A DNA stretch of 64,000 bases from Deltaproteobacteria bacterium. Lineage in GTDB: Bacteria; Lernaellota; Lernaellaia; JACKCT01. The notes under the pieces were generated by a model, which was not told the DNA's origin, ran no database searches, and was given only the letters and a program-made list of their open reading frames with translations. The number at the start of each line of letters is the position of its first letter. Position 1 is the stretch's first letter. The stretch spans positions 1-64,000 of the forward strand of contig JAOSJX010000007.1 in NCBI GenBank assembly GCA_027493875.1. Direction: 5' to 3'. This document shows positions 1 through 12,776 of the stretch, in pieces. The translations under genes were made by a program, and so were the position numbers.

Positions 1-676
1 TCGCGCCGCCACGCCGACAAACTTCGCACTGCATCCTCGGCGACGACCGTGTCGTCCACAAGATCATCCCCATTCAAGATCCCATCACAAAAGTGCTTCT
101 CGGCGACGTCAAGCACGATCTCGGAAAATACGGCTTCAACCCTCACGGCGCTCGTCTGCCTCGGCTGCCGCATGTCCATGCACACCGCCGCGCTCATCCA
201 CAATCTCGAAAACCGCATTCCCATCGTCGCGGACGGTTCCATCGCCAAGCAGGCCGCCATTCCCGAACAGCTCGAAAGCTTCATCCGGCGCAACCGCCGC
301 GAATTGTGGGAGCGCTACGGCGTCCGCCACTACTCGCCCATCTACCGGAGAAGACCACAGCGACGTGCGTCTCGACGAACTCGGCATCTCCGGCAAACGC
401 AAGCTCAAAAAGCAGTTCATCCTCTTCGACACGCAGCCGACCTGCGCCGTGGGGGTCCCGGCCGACGTTTACGCGCGCCTGTTCTACGGCGATCTCGCGG
501 GGCCGGCGCGCGAGGTGGACACCTTCGAGTACAGCTCCGAGCGCTACCCGATGATCGAGCGTTTCGTGGCCGCGCACTTCGAACAAACCGGGGTCTCGCT
601 GCCCGGCGTGGTTGACGAAATGCGTGAAAAAACAGCGTCTTTGCCGGAGCGGTGGGAGGACCTGCCCCATGGTTAA
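1..676 (+). CDS. Partial protein with a CLGC motif, unrecognised, two frame breaks
   Basis: The gene enters from the left edge and stops at the TAA at 674-676. Three frames must be joined: frame 3 to about 135 (reads ILGDDRVVHKIIPIQDP), frame 1 from about 140 to 350 (CLGCRMSMHTAALIHNLEN, then IPIVADGS), and frame 2 to the end (KKQFILFDTQPTCAVGV). The CxxC followed by a helical stretch and an ADGS loop loosely recalls PP-loop ATPase-like thiolation proteins, but I do not recognise the family and the N-terminus is outside the window. Its stop overlaps the ATG of the next small gene, and that gene overlaps a radical SAM gene, so the three probably act together. Each break fits one extra base. 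Confidence 0.5.
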   Translation, partial: RAATPTNFALHPRRRPCRPQDHPHSRSHHKSASRRRQARSRKIRLQPSRRSSASAAACPCTPPRSSTISKTAFPSSRTVPSPSRPPFPNSSKASSGATAANCGSATASATTRPSTGEDHSDVRLDELGISGKRKLKKQFILFDTQPTCAVGVPADVYARLFYGDLAGPAREVDTFEYSSERYPMIERFVAAHFEQTGVSLPGVVDEMREKTASLPERWEDLPHG

Positions 677-836
677 GTGGGTTCTTAGGCACCTCATCGC
701 CGCCTGTATGATCCCCGTCGGCGTCTTTCTCGGCGTGTGCGGCTTCTTCCAGAACCGGATTCGAGGAAAGCGGTATGCTGAAAAGCACGAAGAGATGAAA
801 CGCCGACTGAACGCCACCGAGGGAAAAGGCGCATGA
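669..836 (+). CDS. Small single-span membrane protein
   Basis: A 55-residue protein starting at the ATG at 669, which overlaps the stop of the preceding gene; its own TGA at 834-836 overlaps the ATG of the following radical SAM gene. It has one hydrophobic segment (residues 5-24, VLRHLIAACMIPVGVFLGVC) and then a basic, charged tail containing RIRGKRYAEKHEEMKRR. No family is recognised. Tight coupling on both sides argues that it is translated and belongs to the same pathway, perhaps as a membrane tether. An in-frame start at 612 exists, but the ATG at 669 fits the overlap pattern better. Confidence 0.6.
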   Translation: MVKWVLRHLIAACMIPVGVFLGVCGFFQNRIRGKRYAEKHEEMKRRLNATEGKGA

Positions 837-2249
837 CCCCCTCCGCCGGAAACGCGCGGCGCGTTACGCTCGTCAACCCGCCCTACCACAAGCGGGTGAT
901 GCGCCGGTTCACGGCGTCCTACTTCGCGCCGAATTTTCTCATGCCTCCCACGGATCTTCTTTACGTCGCCTCCGCCGCGCGTCAATTCGCCGGCGCCGAA
1001 ACGCGCGTCCTTGATGCCGTCGCCAAATCGTGGACCGTCGATCAGTCGCTTGACGCGATCCGCGCGACGAATCCGGCGATCGTTTTCTCCAAATCGGATA
1101 CGCAACGGTCGTCGAGGACATCGCGTTTGCTCGCCGCGTCCGCGCCGAACTCGGCGTGCCCGTGGTGGCCATGGGTTATCTGCCCACCGTCATGGGCCCG
1201 GAGATCATGGCCGCCTCCGATCTCGACGCCGTCGTTCAAGGCGAACCCGAATACGCCTTCGCCGAGCTGCTCAAGGCGTGGCGCGAAGGCCGCGAGCCGG
1301 CCGGCGTTCCCGGCGTGCTCTACCGCAAGGACGGCGCGGTCGCGGCCGGACCGCCGCCGCGACCGGTCGAGCGCTTCGACGATCTTCCCTTTCCGGATCA
1401 CGGGGCGGTGGACGCCATCGACTACAACGAAGTCATGGTCGGCCGCCGCATCGCCTCCATCTTCACCGCGCGCGGCTGCCCGTACCCCTGCACCTTTTGC
1501 GTCCGCAGCTTCGGCCGCCGCCTCTCCAAGCGTTCGCCGGAATCCGTCCTCGCCGAAGTGCGCCACATCGTCAACGATCTCGGCATCCGCAATCTGCGCA
1601 TCATGGACGACACCTTCACCCTCGACGAAGACCGCGCCGCGGAGATCTGCGAAGGCTTCATCAAGCTCGGCCCGGTCCGCTGGACCGCGCTCACGCGCCT
1701 CGATCATCTGACCGAACCGCTCGCCGGCGTCATGGCGCGCTCCGGATGCCAGCGCCTGTATTGCGGCATCGAATCCGGCGCCCAGCGACTGCTCGATTTT
1801 TTATAAGAAGGGCGTCACGCTGGATGCCATCCGCAAGGGCGTGCGCATCGCGCGCGGCGCGGGGATCGAGCTCTCGGCGTTCTTCATCGTCGGTGCGCCC
1901 GGCGAGACGCGCGAGGAGTTCGAGGCCTCCGTCCGATTCGGCGCAGGAACTCGACATCAACTACGTCATCGTCACGCGGCTCCAATATTGGCCCGGCACG
2001 ACGCTCTTCGAGACGTTCCGCGAAAAACTCCTCGCCGGCGAAAATCCTTTCCACCTCAGCGACGGCGCCATCGCCGGGCGCGATCTTTTCATGGAACGCG
2101 AACGCGAATTCTACCGCCGCTTCTATGTCCGCCCGCGCTACATCGCGCGCAATTTGCGCCGCCTCCTGCCGCGTCCCGGCGAAATCGCAACCAACGCCGC
2201 CACCCTCGCGCGCTATCTCGTCAGCCGCCGCCAGGAAGATTTCATTTAA
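833..2249 (+). CDS. B12-binding radical SAM enzyme, three frame breaks
   Basis: Reads as one protein of about 470 residues across three breaks: frame 2 to about 1090, frame 1 to about 1800, frame 2 to about 1940, frame 3 to the stop. The N-terminal 130 residues (RRVTLVNPPYHKRV, then PVVAMGYLPTVMGPEI) resemble a cobalamin-binding Rossmann domain. The radical SAM cluster motif is GCPYPCTFC (CxxxCxxC), followed by IMDDTFTLDE, YCGIESGAQRLLDF and FFIVGAPGETREEF, typical of the BchE/HpnJ-like class. The C-terminus (FYRRFYVRPRYIARNLRRLL) matches the tails of the other two radical SAM proteins in this window. The break near 1800 is consistent with one surplus T in a T run. Substrate unknown; such enzymes often methylate or rearrange lipids or cofactors. 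Starts in the ATGA overlap at 833. Confidence 0.82.
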
Positions 2250-2376
2250 GGGATACGTTAAATATCATTTTTGGACGGACAGCGCCGCCGTTTTTGAACA
2301 ACCGTTCGACGCGCCCCTTCCCGCCCTCCGGCCTTCGTGATTAAATATGCTTACGTGACAATGGATATGACGGACG

Positions 2377-4261
2377 ATGATGCCTCAAGCGTCTTGGCCG
2401 TCGTCGCGCGCTTCCGCTAGGCGTCCGGCGGCGATTTTATTTCTGGCCGCGTTGATCGTTTGCGCGCCGATGTTCCTCGATCCTTATGCGGACCGGAGCG
2501 CGGACGCGTACCGCAACGCCGACTGGCTTTCCATTCTCTTTTTTCGCGCCTACCTCGTCACGAGCGTTCAGGAGTTCGGCCAGTTTCCGCTCTGGTGCCC
2601 CTTCGTCGGCGGCGGCTACCCGACGGTGCTGCATCCGTCGGACGGCTCCTTGTCCCCCTTTTCCATTCCCATCCTTCTTTTCGGCGAAATCATCGGCGTC
2701 AAAGTCAACATGGTGCTTCTCTTGTTCATCGGATCGCTGGGCGTTTTTCTCCTGGCGCGCGACCGGTTTCGCATGAAGGAACGCGGCGCCTTGTTCTCCG
2801 CGCTGGCGTATTCCGCCGCGGGCTGGTTCCCGTCCATGATGCTCGTCGGGTTCTACAATCTGGCGATGTTTCACCTCATCCCGATCATGCTTTACTACCT
2901 GCGCCAGGCGTCCATCTGGCCCCCGCAACGCCATTCCCGCCGGCCTGATATTCGCCGTCTTTGTGACCGTCGGCGGATCGGGCGTTTTCACCGCGGCGAT
3001 ATTCGCCGTGGCGCTGAGCCTCGGTTTTGCGATTTTTCATCTTCGCGACCAGCAGGCGCCGGACCACCGCCCGATCGCGGCGTTGGCACTCGTCGTCGTC
3101 ATCACGGTGTCGAGCGCCTGGGTCAAACTCGAAAGCGTTCAGGAACTTCTCGATTTGGGAACGTACGTCCATGGGCTTCGTTCCCGCGCCGCGTACGCCG
3201 ATCTCCGAACGGAAGGATCGTTCTACGCCGGCGCGGGTCAGTTCCTGACGTCGGCCCTGACCGTCGTGGACCGAACCATGGAATACAATCAAGCCGGTCG
3301 TCCGATGGAAGACGAATATTCCTATCTCGGCGTTCCCTGGCACGTTTTTCCGATGTTCTTCGTCGGAGCGGCGATATTGCGGCGTCGGTTTTTCCCGTGG
3401 CTGCTGGCCGGCGCGTTCATGCTCGTCTTGTGCTTCGGCCCGAATTTTCCGCTCGATCTCTATCGTGTGGTCATTTGGCCCTTCGAGCCGCTGCGCCGCA
3501 TTTCCCAGTTCTACAAATACGGAAATTACTTCCTGATGCTCGTGATGATTCTGCCCGCCGGCGCGGTCATCGATTGGTTGGACGAACATCGTCCGACGCA
3601 CGCCCGCGCCGTCACGCGTTTCCTCTTCGCGGCGCTCGTGCCCTTCGCGCTCTGGCACGGATCGCTCTTCGCCACGTTGTTCTCCGTGGAGCCCTCGGAG
3701 GCAAAACAAGGACGCTTTCGTCAGATTCGCTCCGCCTACACGCCGCGCGTCGCGCCCTCGCTCGTCGAGCATCGAGAACTAGCCCGCTTGCCGCGCTTCA
3801 TCGAAATCGACAACCTGCGCCGCGGCATCGGAACCATCGACTGGTACGCCGACATTTTATCTCCCGGAAAAAGCCGTGCCCCAGTTCCTTCTCGATCCGA
3901 AAACGGGGGCGGAATACGAAAATCCCAACTGGAAGGGCCACGTCTTTGTCGCGTCGGGAATCGGGACCGTCAAGAAAATCGAGGTGCTCGCCAACCACCA
4001 TCTCGTTCGCCGTCAAAACGGACGGCCCCGCGCAGATCATCGTCAATCAAAACTTCCACCGGGCATGGACGTCCAACGTCGGCAAGGTCGTCAATCGAGA
4101 AGGCCTCATCGCGGTCGAGCTTTCGCAGGCCTACGAGGGGGCGCATGGTTCTCGATTTTGTCCCGAAGGATTTTTATGCGAGTCTGACGATTTCTCTGGG
4201 CAGCGTCGCTCTTTGGCTCCTCCTCTGGGCGTCGCTCAAAAGACGGAGAGGCGCGGGGTGA
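2377..4261 (+). CDS. YfhO-like polytopic membrane protein, several frame breaks
   Basis: About 625 residues when frames are joined near 2930, 3870, 3990 and 4140. The N-terminus has a hydrophobic segment, then FGQFPLWCPFVGGGYPTVLH, a signature like that of YfhO-type membrane proteins, and many membrane spans. Further on comes EPLRRISQFYKYGNYFLML. The last part (IIVNQNFHRAWTSNVGK, then MVLDFVPKDFYASLTISLGS and a final span) matches the usual YfhO C-terminal beta domain plus last helix. Proteins of this group are thought to help glycosylate envelope polymers with polyprenyl-linked sugars; the substrate here is unknown. The stop overlaps the GTG of the WD40 gene (GTGA), so the two are probably translationally coupled. 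Confidence 0.7.
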
Positions 4262-5296
4262 AGAGGGCGGCCGTCGTTCCGATCGTTCTCGCCGGGGTCA
4301 TGGCGGCGTCCTATCTCGGATGGCCGGGGTCGGTTTTCTGGAAGGACCTCTACTGGGAGCAATTGATCGAGCGCGGCGTCGTCAATCCGTCGCGCGACGA
4401 ATATCCCTGGACCGTCGCCGTCGATTGGTCGCCGGACGGAAGCCGCCTCGTTTCCGCGGGCTACCATCGCGACGTGCTCGTGTGGGACCCGGAAACGGGC
4501 GGGCTCGTCCGCAAACTCTCCGGCCACGCGGCTTGGGTGCAGGAAGCGGTATTCTCTCCGGACGGAGAGTTCATTGCCTCCGCGGATTGGAACGGCACGC
4601 TGAATTTGTGGAGCGCCCGAACCGGAAGCCTTGAGCGGCGTTTTCAAACGTCGGGCGATTTATTTTCCATCGCGTTTCACCCGACGAGTTCGCTTCTCGC
4701 GGTCGCCTCTTATGACGGCCATGTCTCCGTTTACGATTTGGAGAACAGCCACAAGCCAATCCGCATTCTCTCCAACGAAGACGGCACGTTGTTCGTCGGC
4801 TTTTCGCCCGACGGAGGGATGCTCGCCGCCGGCGGCGAAGACAAACGCATCGCGCTGTTCGACGGAGGGGATTTCCGCGAGATCGGCGAGTTGCGCGGCC
4901 ACGGCGCGGGGATAACGTCGCTTTCGTTCACGAACGACGGCACGAAACTGTTGTCCTGCGGTGACGATCAGACCGTGCGCCTGTGGGATATGCGGGAGCA
5001 CGGCGTTCTCCGCGTTTGGCAAACACGCGCGCGCTGGGTAAATTTCTGCACGCTCGTGCCCGGCACCGAACGCTTTCTCACCGCCGGCTCCGACGGAAAT
5101 ATCGGCCTTTGGGATCTCCGAAAAAGAAAAACCCGTCGCCCTGTGGGATCTTCATTCCGATTGGGCGCAGTGCGTCCGGACCACGCGGGACGGAACGCTC
5201 TTCGCCTCCGCCGGCAAGGAAGGCACCATCGTTATCGGCGAAACGGCCACCGGTCGCGTCCTCCGGCGGATCGACGTTTCCGCCGCGCTGAACTGA
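4258..5296 (+). CDS. WD40 beta-propeller protein with N-terminal membrane segment
   Basis: Starts at the GTG at 4258 overlapping the upstream stop. One hydrophobic segment near the N-terminus (AAVVPIVLAGVMAASYLGW) could anchor it or act as a signal. About seven WD40 repeats follow, with repeated SPDG...VSAG...VLVWD, SPDGEFIASADWNGTLNLW and DGTKLLSCGDDQTVRLWD units, enough for one seven-bladed propeller. The frame breaks near 5130; the joined end reads EKPVALWDLHSDWAQCV to GRVLRRIDVSAALN with stop TGA at 5294-5296. WD40 propellers are protein-binding scaffolds; the partner is probably the coupled YfhO-like protein. The next gene converges, leaving 12 bases between stops. Confidence 0.75.
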
Positions 5297-5308
5297 GCCG
5301 ATGGTCTT

Positions 5309-6944
5309 TTAGCCGATGACATCCAGATCGATCTCGAAAATCCCGCAAGCGCATCCGGTATAAGCCTTGCCGCGCTTCTCGTCGACGATCATGCCTTTGA
5401 GATAACCGCCGAGACGCGTCTCGAAAACGAGGTCGCCGGTATCGAGATCGTATGCCGTAAAACGGCCGTCATACATGTTGCCGAGCAACAGCCGTCGCCG
5501 CCGAGCGTCGATCTCGATCGGACGCGCGCCGAAACCGACCCGCCGCCGCGCCTCAAGAACCATCGTCGCGGCGTCGACGACGAGCAGGTTTCCCGCGATC
5601 ATTTTCGGAATGTAGAGCCTGTTTGTCGCGTCGTCGTATGCCAAATCCCAACTGCGCGTCCCGACGTCGGCACTTCCCGTTTCGCGTTTCGCGGTGAAAT
5701 CAAAAACGCGGACGCGGCCGTCCCACCAAAGGCCAAGGGAAAAGATGCGATCCGGCCGAACAATCACGCGGTTCGTTTCCGCGCCGGGCCAGGCGATCTC
5801 GTTGACGCGTTCGAGCGTCGTCTCGTCGAGAACGAAAATCTTGTCCTCGAATTCGGTCGAAAGATAAACGCGTCCTTGTCCGTCACGGACGATATCCGAA
5901 ACACCGGTTCGTGGAATCGCGTCGACGAGGCGCAAAATATCGCCGGAGGCGTTGATCTCCGCAACGCGATTCTCTTCTTCATTGTCGGAGACGGCCGCGA
6001 GCAATAAAAAGCGGTCGTCGCCGCCGAGACGCACGAGGTTTTCCGGCTCCACCCAAGAAAGAAACCGGCGCTCGCCGTCGACGAGCGCCTGCGTATTCAG
6101 AATGCCGCGGGACGTGCCCGCATCGAGATCGACCGCCAGAACGCGTTGCTCCTCGCGCAAACTCGCCAGGAGCGTCCGTCCGTCCGCCGACATCGCGAAA
6201 TCAAAAGCACCCGCACGTTCGCTGATGCGCCGGATGCCGTCGGGGGAGGTCGCGGGCCCGCGCGCAATTCCAGGTGAAGCTCGCGTAATGCCCGAAAACA
6301 ATCGCAAGCGCCGGTATCGCGAACGGCATCACGCGATCGACGAGAGACCGTGGATCGACGGAGGCCCGGAGCGGTTGGCGATGCAGGTCCGAAAGAAAAA
6401 CGACGGCGACGCCGAGAGCCGCAACAAGGCCGATAAACGAAAATCGTGCGACCAGCATCAGTACGAACAAAACGGCGAGCGCTGCGGCGGCCTTTGTGTT
6501 GATGCGGATGCAACGCCGCATGCGCGGACCGCCGGCGAAAAGAAAAACGAACGGAACGAGCGCCATGACGGCGTAATAAATAAAAGGCTGGGACCGGGAT
6601 AATGCGCCGAAATATTTCGCGACGGCGTGCACCGCCGGCGTCGCAAGATGCCCCGGCACCATCTCCAAAAACAGATGGAGCACAACGAACACAACCACAT
6701 ACGCGAGCGGTACGCCGAGAGGTTCCTCGGCCGTCGCGGGACTTTTCTTTCTCAGATAAAACCGCGCTGCGAAATAGCCGGCCAAGGCAAACGCGAGAAT
6801 TAGGGGATGCGTCAGGGCGGCGAAACCCAGGACGTAGATCTGCGCGAGCAACGCGAGAAAACAGAGGAACGCCCAAATGATTTCCGCGACCGCGCGCCAT
6901 GCCGCGTTATCGCGAATAATCGACTTCCCGCGGAAAATCCCCAC
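5309..6944 (-). CDS. Membrane protein with C-terminal YVTN/NHL-like beta-propeller
   Basis: Two reading frames join near 6250. The first 230 residues hold six or seven hydrophobic helices (LILAFALAGYFAARFYL, AYVVVFVVLHLFLEMV, YYAVMALVPFVFLFAGG). The remaining 320 residues are short beta-strand repeats such as AFDFAMSADGRTLLAS, VSDIVRDGQGRVYLSTEFED and LAYDDATNRLYIPKMIAGN, a surface-type propeller of the YVTN/NHL kind, ending with TGCACGIFEIDLDVIG. The propeller is probably periplasmic. Function unknown. The start overlaps the end of the small membrane gene upstream by 38 bases; with another frame error the two could be a single longer protein. Confidence 0.62.
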
Positions 6945-7176
6945 GACGACGGCGAGGGGCGATCAGGGCGGCCGAGACGCCGAGCATCGCCGCATTCGTC
7001 ACAAGTCCCCAGAACAGGAACTCCATGAGAAAAAAGTACGTTTCGCGAAACGGCGCGACAACGCCGGCCATGGAAGGGACAAAGAACGACGACGCGGCGA
7101 GCGCGAGACCCAGCGCCGCCAGAGCCGTCGCGATCTGTTCGACCGCAAGCGCCGCAGAGGTGGGTTTCGCGTTCAT
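6907..7176 (-). CDS. Small membrane protein, possibly N-terminal part of the next gene
   Basis: 89 residues with two hydrophobic stretches (IATALAALGLALAASSFFVP and FLFWGLVTNAAMLGVSAALI) separated by a short polar loop. No family recognised. The ATG lies just after the DUF362 gene stop at 7180 on the same strand, so the cluster DUF362, this gene and the propeller protein looks like one operon. Because the tail APRRRRGDFPREVDYSR overlaps the start of the next frame, this may be the true N-terminus of the downstream membrane-propeller protein rather than a separate gene. Confidence 0.5.
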   Translation of the reverse strand: MNAKPTSAALAVEQIATALAALGLALAASSFFVPSMAGVVAPFRETYFFLMEFLFWGLVTNAAMLGVSAALIAPRRRRGDFPREVDYSR

Positions 7177-7179
7177 GTG

Positions 7180-8321
7180 TTAGGCGGAGAGGACCTTCGC
7201 GACGAGGCCCTTGCGGACGCGCAGGCCGTCGTTCGGGCAAGCCATCACGCAGGCCATGCAGTCGATGCACGTCCCGAAGTCGATCGCCACGGACTCGGGA
7301 GACACCGTGATCGCTTCCACCGGGCAGATCTTTTCGCATGCCCCCGCCCGTTTGCACCCGTCGGGATTCCACTTCGGGCGCACCACAAGAAGCTTGTGAT
7401 TAATGAAGTCGAGAAACGGCTTCGGCATCACGAGCATCATCCCGTTGCTCACGAGCTTAAAATCCTCCGGACGCATCGCTTCGATCGTCTCGCCGATCAC
7501 CTCGATCGCGCCGGCGTCGTTCTCGCCGATCTCGCGCTCCTTCGCCGGCGCAATCGTCGGAACTTTCATCGGATCGATGCCGACGATCCGCGCGGCGGTG
7601 TGATCAAGCGCCACGCCGTCCGCCGACGCGAGAATCGCCCCCACGTGTTTCGGCTTGCCCCACGACGGGCCTTTCTCGTGCAGCGCGAGAATGCCGTCCA
7701 TCACATTCAACCGGGGGTCAGCGTGGAGTAGATGTCGAGCAGCGCCTGCCCGAGCGCGACCGGCCCTGGCGCCGCCCGGTGCAAACGCAGTTTGCTCGCG
7801 CCCGGCAGCGCGCCGAACATATTCTTCACCGCGCCCGTCAATAGCGTTTCAACGTGCGTTTTGAGCTTCGGCGCGTTGATGATGACGTCCGCGCCGAGCA
7901 CCGCTTTCGACACGGGAAATATTTTCAGAAATTTATTCTGCGGGCGCTCCATCCACTGCATGCCCGCCGTCTCGAACAAAATCGTCTCGATGCCGTGCTC
8001 ATCGGCCAGCGGCTTGATGCCCGTCTCGACGAGCGCCTGCTCCGAAAGACCGTACGCCTTCGCGCCGCCGCACGAATCGCCGATCGCCGGATGCGCGCCG
8101 AGATCGCGCACCATCAGCGCCAGCGCCACGGCCACGGACGGATGCGTCGTCACCGCCGCCTCTGGCGGCGACGGGCGCAGCATGTTCACTTTGATAAGGA
8201 CGCGTTGGCCGGGTTTGACGAAGGCGCCCATCCCGCCGAGCGGATCAAGCGCCTGCTCGATCGCCTCGCGCACGCGTTCGAGTTCGTAGGAATCGCAGCG
8301 CACAAGCGCGACCTTGCTCAC
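7180..8321 (-). CDS. DUF362 protein with C-terminal 4Fe-4S ferredoxin domain
   Basis: About 380 residues after joining frames near 7707. The N-terminal part (VLIKVNMLRPSPPEAAVTTH, GDSCGGAKAYGLSE, INAPKLKTHVETLLTGAVKN) is the DUF362 domain, whose chemistry is unknown. The C-terminal 90 residues carry two iron-sulphur motifs: CKRAGACEKICP, an unusual CX5CX3CP spacing, and CIDCMACVMACP, a regular CX2CX2CX3CP. The combination is common in anaerobes and probably binds one or two 4Fe-4S clusters. The ATG is at 8321. The break makes the gene look like two; in related proteins these two halves form one chain. Confidence 0.85.
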
Positions 8322-8402
8322 GCATCGCCTCCACGGACTAGGGGTGGAGGCGCATCATAGCACGCGATGACCGGCGGACAAATCGCGTCGCGCTTGACGG
8401 CG

Positions 8403-9445
8403 CTACTTCACGCAGCGGAATCCGTTGTGAAGATTACGCGCCAGCGGCTTGTTGGAGTCGGCGAAATCGCTTTTGCCGCGCTCGGGACCGTGTTCCCACG
8501 ATCCGCCCGCGACCGCGTCGTTGTCGAGCCACTCGAACACATTCCCGGACATGTTGAGTAGGCCGTCGGGGCTCGCACCGCCGGGAAACGCGTCCACCGG
8601 CGCCCAGAAGGCGTAGCCGTCGTCCGGGCCGTGATAGTTGGCGCGTTCGGTGAAATCCTCCTCCCGTCCCCACGGATAGGGACGGCGGTCGCCGAAAAAA
8701 TCCCGTCGCCTGCCGCCATTCGTCGAACGTGAACAGCCGTTTGCCGTAGCGCCGGCAAAACGCCTCCGCGCCGTACCAACTGACGTTGAACACCGGCAGG
8801 CGCTCGGTGCCGCGATAGGAGACGTAGCGCCCGTCGCCGTACGCGATTTTCGACGTCGGGTCCTTGATGGCGTAGTACACGATCGCCTCGTCGAAACCCA
8901 CGCCGATGTCCGTCAAAAGTACGCGAATTGCTCAGTCGTAAGTTCCAATCGGTCAGCCGCGAAACGTCCCTCGCCCTCGATTTTGGGAACATCGACCGTG
9001 TCGCCGAGCGCGCGCTCGAACCGGTCCTTCGTCATGGGTTGGCCGAGTTGTTCCGCCGCCGGCGCGGTGCGTTCGAGCAGCGCCGCTTCGGCCTCGCGGC
9101 CTTCCGTCCGGACGAAGCCCTCCCGCACGCGCCACTGCGACACGCCCTCCGCCAGCATCGAACGCAAATCGTACGTCGCCGGCGCAAGGATGTAGTCCGC
9201 GTCCAGCGGGTTCGGCCGGTCATCGGGCACGATCCATTGCCACCGATCGGCCAGCGCCTGATGCCATGGCGCCGCGCGCAACGTGGGGGAACGAGTAGGG
9301 CCAGACTCTCATCCACGAGAATCGTCGAACCTTCCGGCAGCGCGGCGATCCGCTTTCCGATCTCCTCCCACATCGCGTCGCCGGGTACGACGATCGGTTC
9401 CGCGGCGGGCGTATCGCCGCGCTCTCTTCGCGTACAGGAATTCAC
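8403..9445 (-). CDS. SUMF1/formylglycine-generating-enzyme-like lipoprotein, broken frame
   Basis: Joining at least four frame segments gives a protein of about 350 residues. It begins near a hydrophobic stretch and Cys (LVFFTVNSC), suggesting a lipoprotein signal that runs upstream of 9445 to about 9490, where no clean start codon survives. The middle (AMWEEIGKRIAALPEGST to TTEQFAYF) is unfamiliar. The C-terminal third is SUMF1-like: LPVFNVSWYGAEAFCRRYGK, RLFTFDEWRQATGFF, LLNMSGNVFEWLDN, AGGSWEHG and GFRCVK. Most bacterial members of this fold are not sulphatase activators but bind or modify unknown partners. Converges with nothing; lies 60 bases downstream of gyrB on the same strand. Confidence 0.65.
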
Positions 9446-9505
9446 CGTGAAAAAAACGAGAGCGAAAAAAAGAAAAAGGAAGAGGGTGCGAGGTGGGCCC
9501 GCGGG

Positions 9506-12030
<2,525 letters not shown>

Positions 12031-12132
12031 TTAGGTCCCTTTGGTCAACGCGGGAAGGGAAGTTTTCGAAGCAACGCAAGGCGGCGAAAAGCGGGAAAGA
12101 TCAAGGGTTTTCGGGCCGCTGAAAAGGGCGGC

Positions 12133-12609
12133 TCACGCAAGCGGAACCACCCCGAAAAACAGCAGCAGTTGCAGCGCGATGTTCGCGTAAACGCCCGCGG
12201 CCACGTCGTCGAGCATCACCGCCCAGGGGCCGTGTTGGCGGTCGAACGCGCGCGCCGGCCACAGTTTCACCACGTCGAAGAACCGGAACAGGAAAAAGAC
12301 GCCGCGAGCGTCCAGCAGGTCACGGGCACGAGGTACATGGCCATCATGTATCCGACGACTTCATCGATAACGATCTGCCCGGCGTCCGATTGGCCGTAAT
12401 GCGCCTCGGCCACGGCTGCGGCCTTGACGCCGGCGAGCAATAGCACGAACGCGGCGACGAGCAGCGCGTACGCGGGAAAACAGTGCGCCATGCCCCAGAC
12501 AATGGGGATGCCGGCCAGCGTGCCGAAAGGTGCCGCTGGCCACCGGCGCGAGTCCCAGACCGAATCCGGTCGCGATGACGAGCCAAAAGCTTTTCACGCG
12601 GCGGATCAT
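12133..12609 (-). CDS. pgpA: Phosphatidylglycerophosphatase A, two frame breaks
   Basis: Removes the phosphate from phosphatidylglycerophosphate in phospholipid synthesis; inner-membrane enzyme. Joined frames give 159 residues, normal for the family: MIRRVKSFWLVIATGFGLGL, PVASGTF, a hydrophobic helix, the signature DAGQIVIDEVVGYMMAMYL, and a C-terminus VMLDDVAAGVYANIALQLLL ending VVPLA at the TGA (12133-12135). Breaks lie near 12530 and 12300. It sits upstream of gyrB on the same strand with about 150 bases between them and is divergent from the pseudopilin operon. Confidence 0.85.
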
Positions 12610-12726
12610 AACCGATCCCGCCGCCGATGGGCAGGCCCCGCGGACCGTCTGGCGCCCTCCCGTTTCCTGTGCTATAGCCCTCCCCCGGCACCGTTATTGC
12701 ACAATAAGGCGGTCGCGGTGGCTGGA

Positions 12727-12761
12727 GCGCTTAATGCGGCCCGAATCGGGCCGCGAAGCGC
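12727..12761 (+). promoter_or_regulatory. Long hairpin just upstream of the gspG ribosome binding site
   Basis: Arms GCGGCCCGA (12736-12744) and TCGGGCCGC (12746-12754) are perfect complements around one base, extended by GCGCTT (12727-12732) and AAGCGC (12756-12761). It ends a few bases before the strong ribosome binding site AAGGAGG at 12764-12770. It may stabilise the 5' end of the operon mRNA or gate translation of gspG. Confidence 0.5.
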
Positions 12762-12776
12762 GTAAGGAGGTACGCG

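Noticed and set aside
833..2249. Programmed ribosomal frameshifting as explanation for the broken radical SAM gene
   Set aside because: Breaks are too many, spread over unrelated genes, and several coincide with homopolymer miscounts.
8403..9445. Calling the SUMF1-like proteins sulphatase activators
   Set aside because: The catalytic cysteines of true formylglycine-generating enzymes are not visible, and no sulphatase is adjacent.
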